From Malachius bipustulatus (Eukaryota > Arthropoda > Insecta > Coleoptera > Melyridae), in contig OU342639.1 of the NCBI GenBank assembly GCA_910589415.1, positions 22,514,268 through 22,578,267 on the forward strand: a stretch of DNA of 64,000 bases. The letters run 5' to 3'. This document shows positions 24,431 through 36,690 of this stretch, piece by piece (the stretch's first letter is position 1; the number at the start of each line of letters is the position of its first letter). The position numbers and the translations under genes were made by a program. Under the pieces are notes generated by a model. The model was given only the letters and a program-made list of their open reading frames with translations. It was not told the DNA's origin and searched no databases.

Positions 24431-24708
24431 AGTAATTTATCGGAGTAGGTACACAATGAGCCATAATAATAAATCGGTATGAATAAATAAATAATAACAA
24501 ATCGGTCACGGGGCACAGCGGTACGTGAGGGGTGGTTGCGACTAAAAAATAGGTACACACGTCGGAATGACGAACGGGTGGTTAAAAACGGCCTGGATCG
24601 GTTTTAGACAAAAAAGACTAGGCGGGCTGTTCTAGGCGGTTATGTGGGGAGTGCGGCCACAATGATCTCAATTACGCATTCGGAGGGGAATCGGCACAAT
24701 TTTGGCGG

Positions 24709-25235
24709 GATACGCTGCTCCGCGAGCACCAGACGCCACCCCCAGCTCACTGATCCACCCTTGCTATGCCAGGCGATGGACCGTGAACCAGGAGCGAAAT
24801 CCTTGTTGCTCACAACGTGGAAGTGAAGGAGTTATTGAGGGAGCCCGTTGTTCCGCGGGTACCAGACACCACCCCCGGCACACTGATCTACCCTTGCTAT
24901 GTCAGGCGATGGACCGTGTACTAGGAGCGAAACCTTTGTTGCCCACAACGGAGAGATGAAGGGGTATTGAAGGAGCCCGTGGTTCCGCGGGTACCAGACA
25001 CCACTCCCGGCGCACTGATCCACCCTTGCTATGCCAGGCGATGGACCGTGAACTAAGAGCGAGGCCTTTGTTACCCACAACGGAGATGGTAGGGGTTATC
25101 GGAGGACCTCGTTGTTCCGCTGGTACCAGACACCGCCCCCGGCGCACTGATCCACCCTTGCTATGCCAGGCGATGGACCGTGAACTAGGAGCGAAGCCTT
25201 TGTTACCAACAACGGAAGGAGGAGACGGTTTGATG
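24709..25235. repeat. Four tandem copies of a 132-bp GC-rich repeat
   Basis: The landmark TTGCTATG occurs at 24761, 24894, 25026 and 25158, a spacing of 132-133 bp. The unit is GC-rich against an AT-rich background. Because 132 is a multiple of three the array is open for long stretches on both strands: a 134-codon frame on the minus strand (24902-25306) and frames of about 82-85 codons on the plus strand. The minus peptide repeats VVGNKG and SRSIAWHSKGGSVRR. Nothing shows that it is translated. Confidence 0.9.
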
Positions 25236-25564
25236 AGGACCGGAGCGATGGGAGTGAGAGAAGAAAAATATTGACCGCAGCAGTAATGTGATAATTGCCA
25301 CAGCACCTACCTTTGGTTATGCAGCAACAGGTCTAGGTTCGACACTAGGTATTCGTCTACACTACTCCCGGACTAACAATTGACCACTAACTATGACTCG
25401 TAGGTACTTCCCGGTAAAAATACAAATTAAATGAAAAGAAACTAAACTAAACACTCGGACTTCCCGGTAGGTATTTGAACTGAGGCGGTTGACTATTATT
25501 CGACGCACTTCTTAGCGATCGGAGATCGGAATTCGGAATTCATTTTTCAAATCACGGCCCCGTT

Positions 25565-25571
25565 TTATATA
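25565..25571 (-). promoter_or_regulatory. TATA-box candidate of the 24-26 kb LTR
   Basis: TATATAA on the minus strand, in a locally GC-rich context, about 435 bp inside the putative LTR start. Confidence 0.45.
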
Positions 25572-26039
25572 GCGACCACTAACGGTTCCTGGTGAGATAG
25601 AAATTTTCGAGAACATTTTCTCCGTAAAAAAGGTTAATTTAAACTGTTATCTGCGGCCCGGTGCACTTCGGCGTTTTTATAATGCGATAGTGGTCGATAA
25701 CTTGCTTGAATTTGAAGCCAACTGCCTCGATTCAGTTACCTTAAAAATTAGCCTATTCATAAAAAATTAATGATATTAAATGAAATTATGAAAATTATTA
25801 GAACCTCGCCGATTTAAGGTATCTACCTACCAAACCCTATTTCTGTACTATTCGCAAAAACTTAACTGGATTAATAATAACCTAAACGGGGTGGTCCTAC
25901 CTATCTACCTACGCCGTCGGAACGATCTTTATTTATTGAAGTAATGTAAAAATAGAAATAAAATAAAATAGATGGAGTCGGGGTAACACGACTTCATTAC
26001 AGTACATCATAAAACTGCAAAAAAATTTGATAATAATGT

Positions 26040-26560
26040 GAAAGGTATGAATGGAAAGCTAGACTGTTACGAGAGAAAAAAAGGAAATAAAAGAGAATCT
26101 AAAATAAAAGGTAATTAAGTAAGAAGAGATAATACAAAATTTTGAAAGAAAGGTAAGAAAGAAAAATCGGGTATTAAAGGGAATAGTGGACGGAGAAGAC
26201 GAGAATGAGAACAATACAGGAGACAAAATTAGTGCATAATGTAGGAGATAGGAGCTGACATTAATGTAAAGGAGGATTTAGATAAAGTAAAAGTGTATAG
26301 GGGGATACAAACCACAACAAAAAAAGCCAATATTGGTTAAACTCGCTAAGGAATCCTAAGTAAAATATGCCACTAAGGAAAAAAAAGATTGATATATGGA
26401 TCGATGAGGATTATCCCAGAGAAGTTCAGGAAGAAAGGGAAGACTGATACCAAAAATGAAGGATGCAAGGCAAACAGTCCATACAGCAGAAGAATTGGAG
26501 GAGGGGAGCGAAATTAAGAGGGTAATTGGATTTGGAATCACCAGTAACACTCTAAAGAGA
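26040..26560 (+). pseudogene. Decayed ORF1 of an RTE/L1-like non-LTR element
   Basis: The plus strand carries EIGADINVKEDLDKVKVYRG (about 26250-26309), then KKKIDIWIDEDYPREVQEER (about 26379-26436), and after a one-base shift RLIPKMKDARQ. This order (EIxGxxI...DLxxVxxY; KGxxIxIDEDxPxEVxxxRxxLIPxMKxAR) is what I know from ORF1 proteins preceding endonuclease-RT ORFs in RTE/L1-like arthropod elements. Stops and a frameshift disable it. No endonuclease or RT follows on this strand. The purine-rich flanks match the lysine- and glutamate-rich start of such ORFs. Confidence 0.5.
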
Positions 26561-29299
26561 ACAGTTTTTGAAAGATCACCATAGGAAGATGAGATCGAAG
26601 AACCATTTAGAAAAATAACTCGAACCACGAGAAAGAAACTAGAAGAGGAAGATATGATACAGGGCGATGATGACGGACACTGCAAAGGACAAGGACATAT
26701 TTAGCAGGAAATAGAAAAATCAAGAAATGTGAAAAATAAGCAAGCACCTCCGCCGTTATTATGTCTTTCTTAAAAATATTTTTTGAGGAAAGTCCACTTA
26801 TTTTGCGATTCTCTATCACCTCCTAAAATAACACTGGTAGAAAATTAAACACCCTGTATAACAGAACTATTTTTAATGCATAAAGCCTAATAATTTTCTT
26901 GTTGTCTTGAACTCATATTACGAGTGTATGGTCCAAGTAATGTTGAAACACCCTATATTATATATGATTGAGAAAAGTATTTATAGCTTTCCTAGAGTAA
27001 AAAATCGAATATCTATTCTTTTCTGCCTCATATTTATATCACCTAATTGAGAAATTCATAAATCAAATAATAAATGAAGAGATGAGCGGTTTCCTCGATA
27101 ACAGATTAGAAATATCATTACCATCATCTTCCGAACTAACTGGGAAAGGAGCAGAAGTCTTGATCGCCCTCTCAACAAGTCCTTCGAATATTGGCTATAA
27201 CCTCTGACCGATCCTTATCATGTCTCCACGCTGCCTGAGATGGTATCTCCACGGTTCTCCACTCTCTCGATTAAATGATCCCGGTCGATTGCAGATGCAC
27301 CTTCTCGTTCTCGTCTGTAAACACCTCGAACATTAATTACTTCTTGTTCGGGTTCTCGTTCACGAATCGAAATGTTTTCAGTAAAAACAGTTGGTTGCCC
27401 TTTTAGCGTCTCAGTTAAAGAAACCTATAATGAACGGAAAATGTTCCATGTGAAAATGTTGATTTTTTGACGTCTGTTTGATCTAATTTTGGAATATTTA
27501 CAATATACGGTGGAACTTGACTTGTTGCTTCGACTTGAGGATGAGACATTATGAATATTTATGTAAAAACGTCCAAGTTTAAGCAACAGAAAGCGTTCTA
27601 TCATCTACCTATAATAATTTCCATTAACGGCAACTCTTCCTCTTATTTAACCATGAAAAAATTATGAGCCGCTGTTTTGACCCGGAGAAAAGTCGCGCTT
27701 GACGAAACGAAAACAGAATCGGGAAAGTGAGATTGATGCTATATCTAAACGCTACTTGTACTGTAATTTATCTTAATATTGAATTCTTGTGTTAACTCTT
27801 CGTCTTCGTCCGTAAATATAATTCCAGTGCTAGTTACTTATTACTTAATAATAAAGGGCTCTTTGATTTCACTGGTTTTCAAGAGATCGTTTCACTCTGT
27901 CTTCCCTCCAATATCCTTGTGCAAATGTAGACTCGGTCGATCTATAGGAGAATTTGCGTTCCGCTTGACGGTAATCTGAGTCTTTAGTACGATTTATAAA
28001 TGAAATAAGCAGAAGTAGGTAGGTATATTAGTGTGGCTTTATACCAGAACTATTAAAAACTTCTGCCATTATTGCAGCTAATTTGGAAACTTATCGATGG
28101 GCAGTGACGGAAAAAAAGTTGAACTGGAGTTATAAATTAATGCTGTTATTACATCCTAACTAATATTTATTAGGTCGAAGAAAATCGACTTGTAGCTCGA
28201 TCTATTGTTCTATAGAAACGGTTAAATACCTCGACACAAATAAAATAAAACAGCCTAGTTATAATGAATATTTAAAAGTGGTGCTTGATTACCTTATAAA
28301 TATTACAATATTCCTTATCGGAGTGGTAGTTGGCAACATCAAATGTAGAATTTATTTCTGAGGACAACGATAAATTAACCGGGATAGCCTACCTATCTAC
28401 CCTATGCTATTTAGCAGGCCAAATATTAGATTACGTGCAAAAGGGCCCTTGTTGACAGGTAAAACGATCAACAGTGCCATTAAGTTTTTCACAATACTTC
28501 ATTAGCATTCCCTTCAACTTTAATGTCTAGACTCAACTATCCAACTTCAATATATCGCATGTACACGTGAGAAACACGAAAACTGTATCAAGAGCTTTTT
28601 AAAGCTGATATCGACAAACACTCACAGTAATATGTATTTTTGTTTTATCGAGAAACTCTCAGTTGAAAAAGAGGAATTTCATAAATACGTACTATTATAG
28701 TAGTAATATCGATGAAGAATCGGATACAGACTTACACCGATACACCAGACAAGCCCACTCGGTATTTTCTCTGTGCTCACGTGGCCGAGATTATTGACTC
28801 GCGAATAAAAATAAAAATTACCACAATTAACTGAGCAGATACAAACTAAGAGCAGGAAGTTCGAAGAAAAAGTCAACCTAATAAGACTGCTGAATTCTTG
28901 GTTTATTTCTTTTATTTATTTAATTTTTCGAATAGTCACAAAATACCTAAAGATCCAAATGACTAGAATTGTAAATTAGTCTAATAGACTTTCTATGAAT
29001 AGTGCTAAGTAGTCATGGTACATTACCGTAACTGGTATTCGCTTATAGGTAATTTCAAAATTACTTCAAGTTTACTGCGAGTTGTTACAGTCTCAAATCA
29101 TCGGTATTTCATCCGCAACTCTAAATCCTTCATTGGATAAGCAACAAATACTCTGAAACAATTTTTTTTCACACGTCATTCCTTCATTCGGGTTTCCCAT
29201 CTCTAATTCCATTTCATTATGACGTTCAACAACTAATTGCGAATATTTTATTTAAATGTCGTTCAATTTGTTTTTTATCGAAGCAAATGATAATTAATT
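26561..29299. other. Largely unrecognised; two CAGGGTGT-type ends
   Basis: CACCCTG + TA ends at 26856 and a degenerate CACCCTATA lies near 26949, about 100 bp apart and in the same orientation. From 27 to 29.3 kb I find no coding frame, repeat pair or RNA gene. Confidence 0.4.
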
Positions 29300-29990
29300 T
29301 ATATTTAATTTTTTCGAGAGAGAAATGTTATTAAAACAGTAAGTGGCAGGATAAAGAAACGGGCTGAAAAAAGAATGGCTCGCAATATTATGCAAAATGA
29401 TCCTCAGTTCGTCATCTAACTCAAGCAATTGATGTTTCTGTAGGAACTTGCCACAGACTACTTCGGAAAGATGCTCACTTGTATCTTTATTAAGAGTTGC
29501 GCAAGAGTTTTCCAGACATTCCTCAGAGGTTGAATTTTTGTCCATGGTTTTTCCGAAACTTACAAGATAATGAAGAAGTATCTCACGAAGCATGGTTTCA
29601 AGGATCGGGATGTAGCAATTCCCAAAATTACAGATCCTAGTTTGCTGAAAATTCGCATGTGTTTTTTGGAAACCACTCCATCCTGAGAAAGTTGGTGTTT
29701 GAGGAGCAAGCAATTCGTGTTAGACGATTAATTGGGTCAATCTTTTTTGAAGGTTGAAGACTTTCATGACGCCGAACTAGCAAAAGGAAATTTTCAGCAG
29801 GACAGTGCCCGACCCCATTGCGATATCGAAATGCTCGATATCGACTTATCAGTCGTAACACAGCCATAACATGGCCAGTCAGATCCTGCGACCGCACACC
29901 ATGTGACTTCTTTTCCTGGCCTTACATCAAAAATTCAGTATTTGTGACACTGATTATTGATGAACATTTCTGACTGGTCCAGTGTGATTT
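29300..29990 (+). pseudogene. Decayed mariner-like transposase
   Basis: Three-frame reading of the plus strand gives, in order, a helix-turn-helix-like stretch ending VSVGTCHRLLRKDAH (about 29431-29475), SHEAWFQGSGCSNSQNYRS (about 29581-29637), IGSIFFEG (about 29732), QQDSARPHCDIEML (second Asp, about 29799-29840), and TPCDFFSWPYIK (third-Asp region, about 29898). This matches mariner-family enzymes with EAWFHLxGxVNSQNYR, GPIFFE, QQDGATPHTAxxM and DLTPCDFFLWGYLK. Many frameshifts and stops. The enzyme would cut and insert at TA dinucleotides. No terminal repeats were located. Confidence 0.65.
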
Positions 29991-30349
29991 TCGGATCTTT
30001 TTCAGAAAAAGTCTTGTGTCTTCAATAGTGTATTTTTAATAAATATAATGCACTAATAAATTCAAGTTGTTTCTGAGGTGGTGATTTAATTTATGACCTC
30101 CTTTCAAGAATATACCATTCTTCAACGTTTCAGTGAAGTATTCTCTCATTGAATTGTAAAGAATCTGCGTAGTAGGTCGAACCCAACGATACTCATGATG
30201 AAAAAATAATAACGTTCGTAACTCTAACTATAACTTTATATAAAATAGTTTATTTAACAACGTTTCTACACGCTGCGATTAAATATATAGTCTCACATAT
30301 GGAATATTGGAATCTATTTAGGTTTTAAACATTATTTTATGTAAATGGT

Positions 30350-31090
30350 GGGTTAAAATACACATCCGAAGTCGTTCCTGGAAGTTTTGCTTCACTCTCT
30401 GTAGCATATTTCGAGTAATTTCATGAATTTTGTCTTTCATTGACCCTTAAAATTGTTTAAGAGTTGAACTCGACGCGTTTAATATACGTTCCAAAAAAAT
30501 CACATGATATCAGATCATGGGAGCGAGCGCAGTCCTCAATTTCTTACCAAAACGAATTCAGATGTCCCCGAAATATTGCTGTTAATATCAAATTGACCAT
30601 GTTCTTGAAATTTTACTAACTAAGGCTGTGAAAAAGCTCTGCATCATGTCACAATAATAGCAGTCGAAAGTCATAGTTACATTGACATCACCCTTTTCAA
30701 AAAACAACGACCCACAACTCCCAAGATCGAAACCGCGCACCACAATGTCATCACTTCTTCGCTATGGAGGAGTCCTTAATAAATCTCTCAGAGGTTTTGT
30801 GGAGACCTATAACGATAAATCTGCTTATTGACTGTGCCGGGAAAGATGACAGCTACTAGTATCTTCCGACACAAAGAGTTCCGTCTTCCCCATTTCCGCT
30901 GACTATACCAGCAAAGCATGATCGACGTTTCAGAGTTTGCATGATGCTTTGGAGTAAATCGACTTGGAAAGTTAATTTTTTTGTTGTGACTAAATACGGT
31001 GTGATACCAGTTTGTTTGTGATTCAAAGCTTCTTCTCTGGGGTTCTTCTCTGTGGAGGCCTATCTTATGCAAATGCTGTGAGAAGTCCCA
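30350..31090 (-). pseudogene. Decayed IS630-Tc1-mariner transposase
   Basis: On the minus strand the C-terminal end is clearest: ARSHDLISCDFFGTYIKRVE (about 30455-30525), then MKDKIHEITRNMLQRVKQNF (about 30380-30442). These correspond to the third-Asp block (SPDLTPCDFFLWGYLKxxV) and the final helix (LKxxIxEITxxMLxxVxxNF) of mariner-like transposases. Upstream, a 95-codon open piece (30788-31072) contains SIMLCWYSQRKWG, similar to the central SIMVWGxFSxxGxG block. All blocks lie in different frames separated by stops. Central assignments are weaker than the C-terminal ones. Confidence 0.5.
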
Positions 31091-31807
31091 TGCACCACTG
31101 TTTTGATCTGCGTTCTGTTTAGTGTCAATATTACGCTTATGTTATAACATAAACAAATTTTATATTATATTCAAGACTTGGAGACGACTCTTCCCACATC
31201 AACTTGCCGTAGTTGTAGTTATTTCCTGGTTCCTTGATCCTTACCCACTTAACCACACACCGTTTTTTTTTTCAGAGTTCCTGAGTATAGTTCGTCTGGA
31301 GCTATCCCTCGATTACACGGCACCAAAACAAGTGTTACCTTATGTTTAACCAGATCATTGTCTAATCCCAATCATCATTTATAGGATTAATTCCCGTTCC
31401 GCATACCTAATATAAAATTCGTCGCTACGTGTGCCAACAGCAAAATAATTTTATAATAGTTACTTGTGAGAAAACATTAATCAACTTCGTTCAAATAAAT
31501 AACAGAGTAAATAATTATATGGAGTCAAACACCTATACTGGAGAGTCGGAGATAAATTCACATTATCCGATCAGCATTATTTGTGGTCTTCATAAATAAT
31601 TGCATATTGACCTGACTCTATTTAGTAGATGATGAATAATATTCAACTATTTAAAGGGATTGCAGTTCAACCCTCCTCCCATTTTCGTCATCAGATAGGA
31701 TTACGTGTATTTCAACATGCAGCAGACTTTGTCAAAACACTTTTTTTATTACTCAATTACTTGTTGAAATATACAAGGTAGTGTTGTAATGAGTACCATA
31801 ACAGATA

Positions 31808-33311
31808 CAGGGTGTAAAAGGGTCGATTTGGAAAACACTTATTTGATCGAATCTTTTAACTTCGTTGAATAATTTAATTCATTTTTGGTAGACATCTCCT
31901 AAATAATAAACACCGTAAACGGACAAAATTTTGTTGCATTTGAACAACTCAGTGGCGTAGAATTGGGGATCATGTGACACTTTTTACCCCCCAAAAAATT
32001 GCTGTTGGGGTTTTTTCATTTTTATTTGGTTTTTAGTATTATTGGTTCAAATCCAACAAAAAAGGTACACTAGTTTTATTTACCCAGAAGCGCGTCCGTT
32101 TCCTATTCTTGGTTTTCGTATCGTTTTGACAGTGATGGGTACATCCTGCATCATTTATGGTACTCATTACAGAATCACCTTCTATAGTTTGTCTAGTTCG
32201 ACAGATTTATATAGTTTATTTAGAATTTAAATTAAATTTTTTTCTACTTTTTCGATCGACATAATTGTTGTGTCGGTGCAAAAACTGGTGATGACATTTA
32301 AAAAAACCTTCTTGCGCATCAATCGCAGAAATAGTGTATTTTTATGCGATTCAATAATAAATATTTTCTTCCTATTTTTTTTTTTATAATGAATTTAATG
32401 AAAAATAATCCGATTTTTTTTGGGAAAACTCCACCTACCTACAAAAAAAAAGAATGATCCTCTCGTGGATGCGAACCCGCTCCAACAGTTAGCTAGTCAA
32501 GGATGTAACAAACTGAGCCACACGGTGCGTTTCGAATTTGTGGTGATGATGGGGTAGATATATGTAGTACGTCAGGTACCTACATCTACTCATTTTATTT
32601 TTTAAACTGGTCATATCTTAGTTATTAAAAAACCAATTTGAATACTTTTTTCACCTGCATGTAGGTGATTTAATTGTCGTTGCGATTGCTCTTCTAATTT
32701 TCAGAACCATTCATAATTGAATGTGAAAAAAAATAAAAAAGAAATTGCGAACCATTTCATCGATTTAATAATTTTATATAAGTGTAAGCTAATTTTGCAC
32801 AAGCGAAAAACTTTTTTATCTTTCGTTTAAAGTGCTACATTAATCGAGGCGAATTGAAGCTAAGACATCAAATTATATGTTAAAGCAAAAAAAAATGGAA
32901 AATTTCGGTTCAACTTCTTCAAAAATGGACTCATAAACGGTTATAGAATTGACACATTTTCACCCTTTTTCCTACCCACGACACTGGCTTATTAATGGAA
33001 AATATGCTAATTTTATTGCATTAACTCAAATTTCCAATAATTTTCTTCAAATCCTGTTAATTTGATTTCAAAGTTTTTTTGCCATCTTGCTCATACAATG
33101 GTTCAAAAAATTGTCAATTTTCCGTTAATGTTCAAAAAATTCAAATGGCCGCCATTTTGAAACGGCTCGGCCGATTTTGCTCAAGTGCAATACCAGACCA
33201 CTCCTTGTGGACATCTTACTCTCACAAAAATTTCAGCCCCCTAGATTGAAAACTGCGGCCAGAAACCGTGCCTCAAGGACCGGATTTGGGGAACTTTGAA
33301 AGGACACCCTG
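31808..33311. repeat. Region bounded by two unlike CAGGGTGT ends
   Basis: A left end CAGGGTGTAAAAGGG starts at 31808 after TA, and a right end CACCCTG stops at 33311 before TA. The sequences next to the two ends do not match each other beyond the first eight bases, so this is probably two partial copies and not one element. CAGTGGCG occurs at 31950. A tRNA-like segment lies inside. Confidence 0.4.
32456..32530 (-). other. tRNA-like segment with A and B boxes
   Basis: On the minus strand TGGCTCAGTTTG (32509-32520) fits an A box, and GGGTTCGCATCC (32467-32478) fits a B box about 30 bp downstream, the spacing of a tRNA with a normal anticodon arm. The two acceptor strands do not pair, so it is a tRNA pseudogene or SINE head rather than a working tRNA. 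Confidence 0.45.
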
Positions 33312-33464
33312 TAGAAGTAACGTGACTTTTGGATTTTTTTCAACGAAAATCTAAAGTCATTCCCAAGCTTTACAAGAATCCAAAATTTCGTTCACTAATC
33401 TTGAAAGATAAAGCTACAGGAGCGTTTTTAAAATCGAAAAATCGTGATTTTGGAGAAATAAATA

Positions 33465-33493
33465 AATATATATATAAATATATATATATATAT
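33465..33493. repeat. TA-rich microsatellite
   Basis: Imperfect TATATA run interrupted by AAATA. Confidence 0.85.
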
Positions 33494-35126
33494 CGTGGGC
33501 AGGTGAATTTTGGAAAACCACTTTTTCGTGATCTGGGGGTCATGATCGGTGGACATTTGATGAGTTTGGGTGATTTTCGAAAAGTGATGTCGTCCTCAAT
33601 AGTGTATTTTTTTGTTAAAAAATACACTAAAATGCAGTTGATATAATCGCGTGTCCGTTCTGAATGGAGAACAGGGCATTGTCACCGAGTGATTTTTAGC
33701 AGTTATTAGGTATGAAATGGCAGCACACCAGCTGACTCGACGGGCGCTATAATGGCGCTACCCAATTCGTTCCAATGGAAGGGAAATCTTTCAATAGAGC
33801 GTGAATTGTACGTGACTGAAGGGATGCCTCAATCAGCGGTAAATATTATCCGCCTCGACCCGGGTCAAATCTTTCTCTCTCTATTTGTGAATTAGACACT
33901 AGCTAGCAATACGAAAATATCTGCCAATCCAGGGAGAGATAATATGTGTATTTAATTTTGGCTAATTTCTTCTACCTTTTATTTTTTATCACAATTTAAG
34001 TTAATTAACTTGAAGTCCAGAGGCGCATTTAAAAGTGTCTTCTGAAAGATCGTTCCTCGAACCCATGAATCATGTCAAGTTAATCGACCGACAGTTTGAG
34101 TTTATTTGGAATAATCACTCAAGTCCATTGTGAAACCAACGTGACAAAGGAAGGTAAATATCGGTAGTCTTATTTCCTCCACAGTTTCCTAACACACACA
34201 GCAACCGAGTTTAGATGCAGTCTTGCACTTCTTGAAGGTAAAACCACGATACAAACGGGTGACAATTGCCAGACACGCGGCAAACAAATATTCAATCAGA
34301 CCCTTTGTGAGAAAATAAATAAAAGCCCTGTTATTCTATTCATTTTTACGACAGATTTGGAAACAGTCAATGCCTTCGAGTTTATTTATTTAACAAAAAC
34401 CATCCAACGGATTAATTCATATTACGGGGCCGAGGAAAAGGCAGCCTGGGCCAAGAATAGCGAAGTATTACGTATCATGTAGAGACAAAAAAATATATAT
34501 TTATATTATGTGAGGTTTTCTTACAAGCGTCACATATTCGCTGTAGACACTGCAGTCACTTCGATGCAAACCTAAAAAAACTAATTTTATCCAAAATTTA
34601 ATTTTTGAACAAACTCTTAATTGAATTATGTCAATTATAAAACTGAAATAGATTTTATCGTGCGACTTTCCATTCTCGAGATATAAGTTAGAAATTTTGG
34701 CGTTTTTCAAAAAAACTATTGACTTTGAGGTGGTTTTTCTGATTTTTGTTGCAGTGCGTTTTGTTCACACAAAACTATGTCCAATACTCAAGACATCGAT
34801 TATTTGATGTTTTTGTCTAAGATTCTAGTTGAAAATCTTGTTGGGCTTTATAAATCGTGACAAGTTTACAAAGTCTACTGCGTTATCATTCCTCAAGTAA
34901 GCCGACCACACTAATATGGCATGCTGATGATTTCAAAATCAAAATCAGTGGTATGTGTTTGTCTCAACTCGCGCATTTCAAGCTGTTCTGGATTAACATA
35001 ATTAATAAGCTTTACGTCCAATATACTCTACCTACTGTTATTACTACTATAATTTTGACTCAAGTATTCATTTTTAGTTCATTTCAATTATTGTTTCAGC
35101 ATATAAAAGGTCTGCTGTTTTTGTCA
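33494..35126. other. Nothing recognised
   Basis: No supported feature. A 127-codon plus-strand frame (34857-35240) overlaps the start of the RT pseudogene and has no domain. Confidence 0.4.
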
Positions 35127-36690
35127 CGCCTAATTTTTTTTTTTCATACCTGGCTCCAAAACGTTGGTCTTTCTGGAGAAGATGACTGCTTGGGTTTTTC
35201 CAGCATTGAATTGGACTTGGTTTCTATCGCCCCAAGTTAGAATGTCTTGCAAGTCATTGTTAAGTATGGCAACTTCTTGCTCCCTGCGAGTCTGTGCGTC
35301 GATGGCAGATGTTCGCGCATCTAACGTATAAGAAGATATGAGGGTACTGTCGTCGGCAAAACTGTATATTGGATTTTTTGTTGTTTCAAGCAAGTCGTTT
35401 ATAAATATTAGAAAGAGAGTCGGAGATAAAATGGATCCCTGAGGCACACCGGCATTGATGGAAAAGGTCTCAGAAAGAACTCCATCGACTGCCACCTGTA
35501 ATGAACGGTCTCTGAGATATCTCGCAAGCCACAAGCAGAATTTCTCGGGCATGCCAGTTTTGCCAACAGTCCACCATGCCAAACACGGTCGAAAGCTCTA
35601 GAAATATCAAGCGCAACCCCTCGAGACTCCCCATGGTGCTCGATTGCGCCGTTCCACAGCTCGGTGACGTAAGTGAGGAGGTCACCAGTTGACCTCTGTT
35701 TACGGAATCCGTATTGGCGGTCGCTGATTATGTTAGCTCCTTCCAAGTATTTTAAAAGATGTTGGTTAATAGCTTTCTCCATAATCTTGGATATGACTGA
35801 AAGCAATGCCACTGGTCGATAGTTACTTGGTATAGTCTTTTTGCCTTTCTTGGGAATAAGTTGGATCCGTGCACATTTCCAGCAAGAAGGAAATATTCCC
35901 TTTTTATACGACAAGTTGAAAAGTCGGCAGAAAACAGATGACAGCTCAGTGGCGCATTTTTTTTAGTACGATAACAGGTACGTCATCGGGCCCAGAAGCT
36001 TTGTTTGGGTCTAAGGCTAACATAATGCTCTTTATGACCCGCTGTCGGAAAACAATGTCTGACATTTTGGTCTCCACGGAAGGGATCATTGGCGGAGTTC
36101 TTCCATGAAAGTCGACGGAAGAGTATGAAGAAAACACTCCCGCCAACAAGTTCGCCTTCTCAGTAGCCGTGGATGCGATAGTCCCATCTGTCCGTGTAAG
36201 TGGTACAGACCAAAAAGATTTCGAACCGTTAGGGCAGGAGAGAAGTTTGTTCCTAATTCATTGGTTGTGAGTTTCCTTGGCTTGATCTATTATTTCTTTG
36301 CATCTGTTTCGAGCAAGGATGAAATTGTGGTGGTTCATGCTGTCGGGGCTCTCTCGCCATTGGCGAAAAGCCAGTTGTTTGGAGGCGACAGCTTCCTTGC
36401 ATCTTTTGTTGAACCAAGGTTTGCTGTTTGAGGGCTGTTTTTTTGAAAAGAGAATGTAGGCTTCCATGCCTGTTAGGATGACTTGAGCAACTTCCCTAGC
36501 ACAAACAGATGGATCATTAGAGCCGAAACAAACACTCCTCCATGGAAAATCTCGATAATATTCCCTGAGTTCTTCCCATTTAGCAGATCTGTAGTGCCAG
36601 ACTACACGAGGTTTGGCATGATTTGCCATACCTAGTTGCAGTTTATGGATTTATGGTCAGATCGTTTAGTAAACTTTTTGGTCAGCAGAT
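35127..36690 (-). pseudogene. Truncated CR1/Daphne-like endonuclease-RT
   Basis: Minus-strand order: the last endonuclease motif SDHKSIN (about 36660), the linker RVVWHYRSAKWEELREY to KPWFNKRCKEA, NKASGPDDVPVIVLKK, IQLIPKKGKKTIPSNYRPVA, LDISRAFDRVWH (first catalytic Asp), GVPQGSILSPTLFLIFINDL, and SFADDSTLIS (catalytic FADD). Lesions: an in-frame TGA at about 36258 where Arg is expected, a frameshift in an A run near 35950, and another near 35570. The copy lacks most of the endonuclease and everything after the palm. It ends at an 11-12 bp A run (minus strand, about 35127), which could be the poly(A) of a prematurely ended transcript. Confidence 0.85.

Larger units (their letters stand above)
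24040..26001 (-). mobile_element. Probable 1.96 kb solo LTR
   Basis: The segment starts TGTAACTACGACTCC and ends CTTCATTACA, so both strands read TGTAA...TTACA. It is flanked by the 4-bp repeat GTAC (24036-24039 and 26002-26005). These are LTR hallmarks. The minus strand is the likely sense: TATATAA lies at 25565-25571, about 435 bp from the start, and AATAAA at 24425-24430, about 390 bp from the end. A splice-donor-like AAAGGTAGGTG lies downstream of the TATA. It contains the 132-bp tandem array 24709-25235. No gag/pol flanks it. GTAC is palindromic and short, so chance is not excluded. It is unrelated to the other solo LTR pair. Confidence 0.6.

Noticed and set aside
24702..25274. Plus-strand genes of 82-85 codons in the tandem array
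   Set aside because: The array is open on both strands because its period is a multiple of three; there is no evidence of translation on either.
31808..33311. A single 1.5 kb transposon with TA duplications at both ends
   Set aside because: The two ends agree only in the first eight bases and the adjoining sequences are unrelated, unlike the true pairs at 2081, 19498 and 61058.
33329..33646. A 105-codon gene
   Set aside because: It contains the TA microsatellite translated as a Tyr/Ile/Lys run, with no domain.
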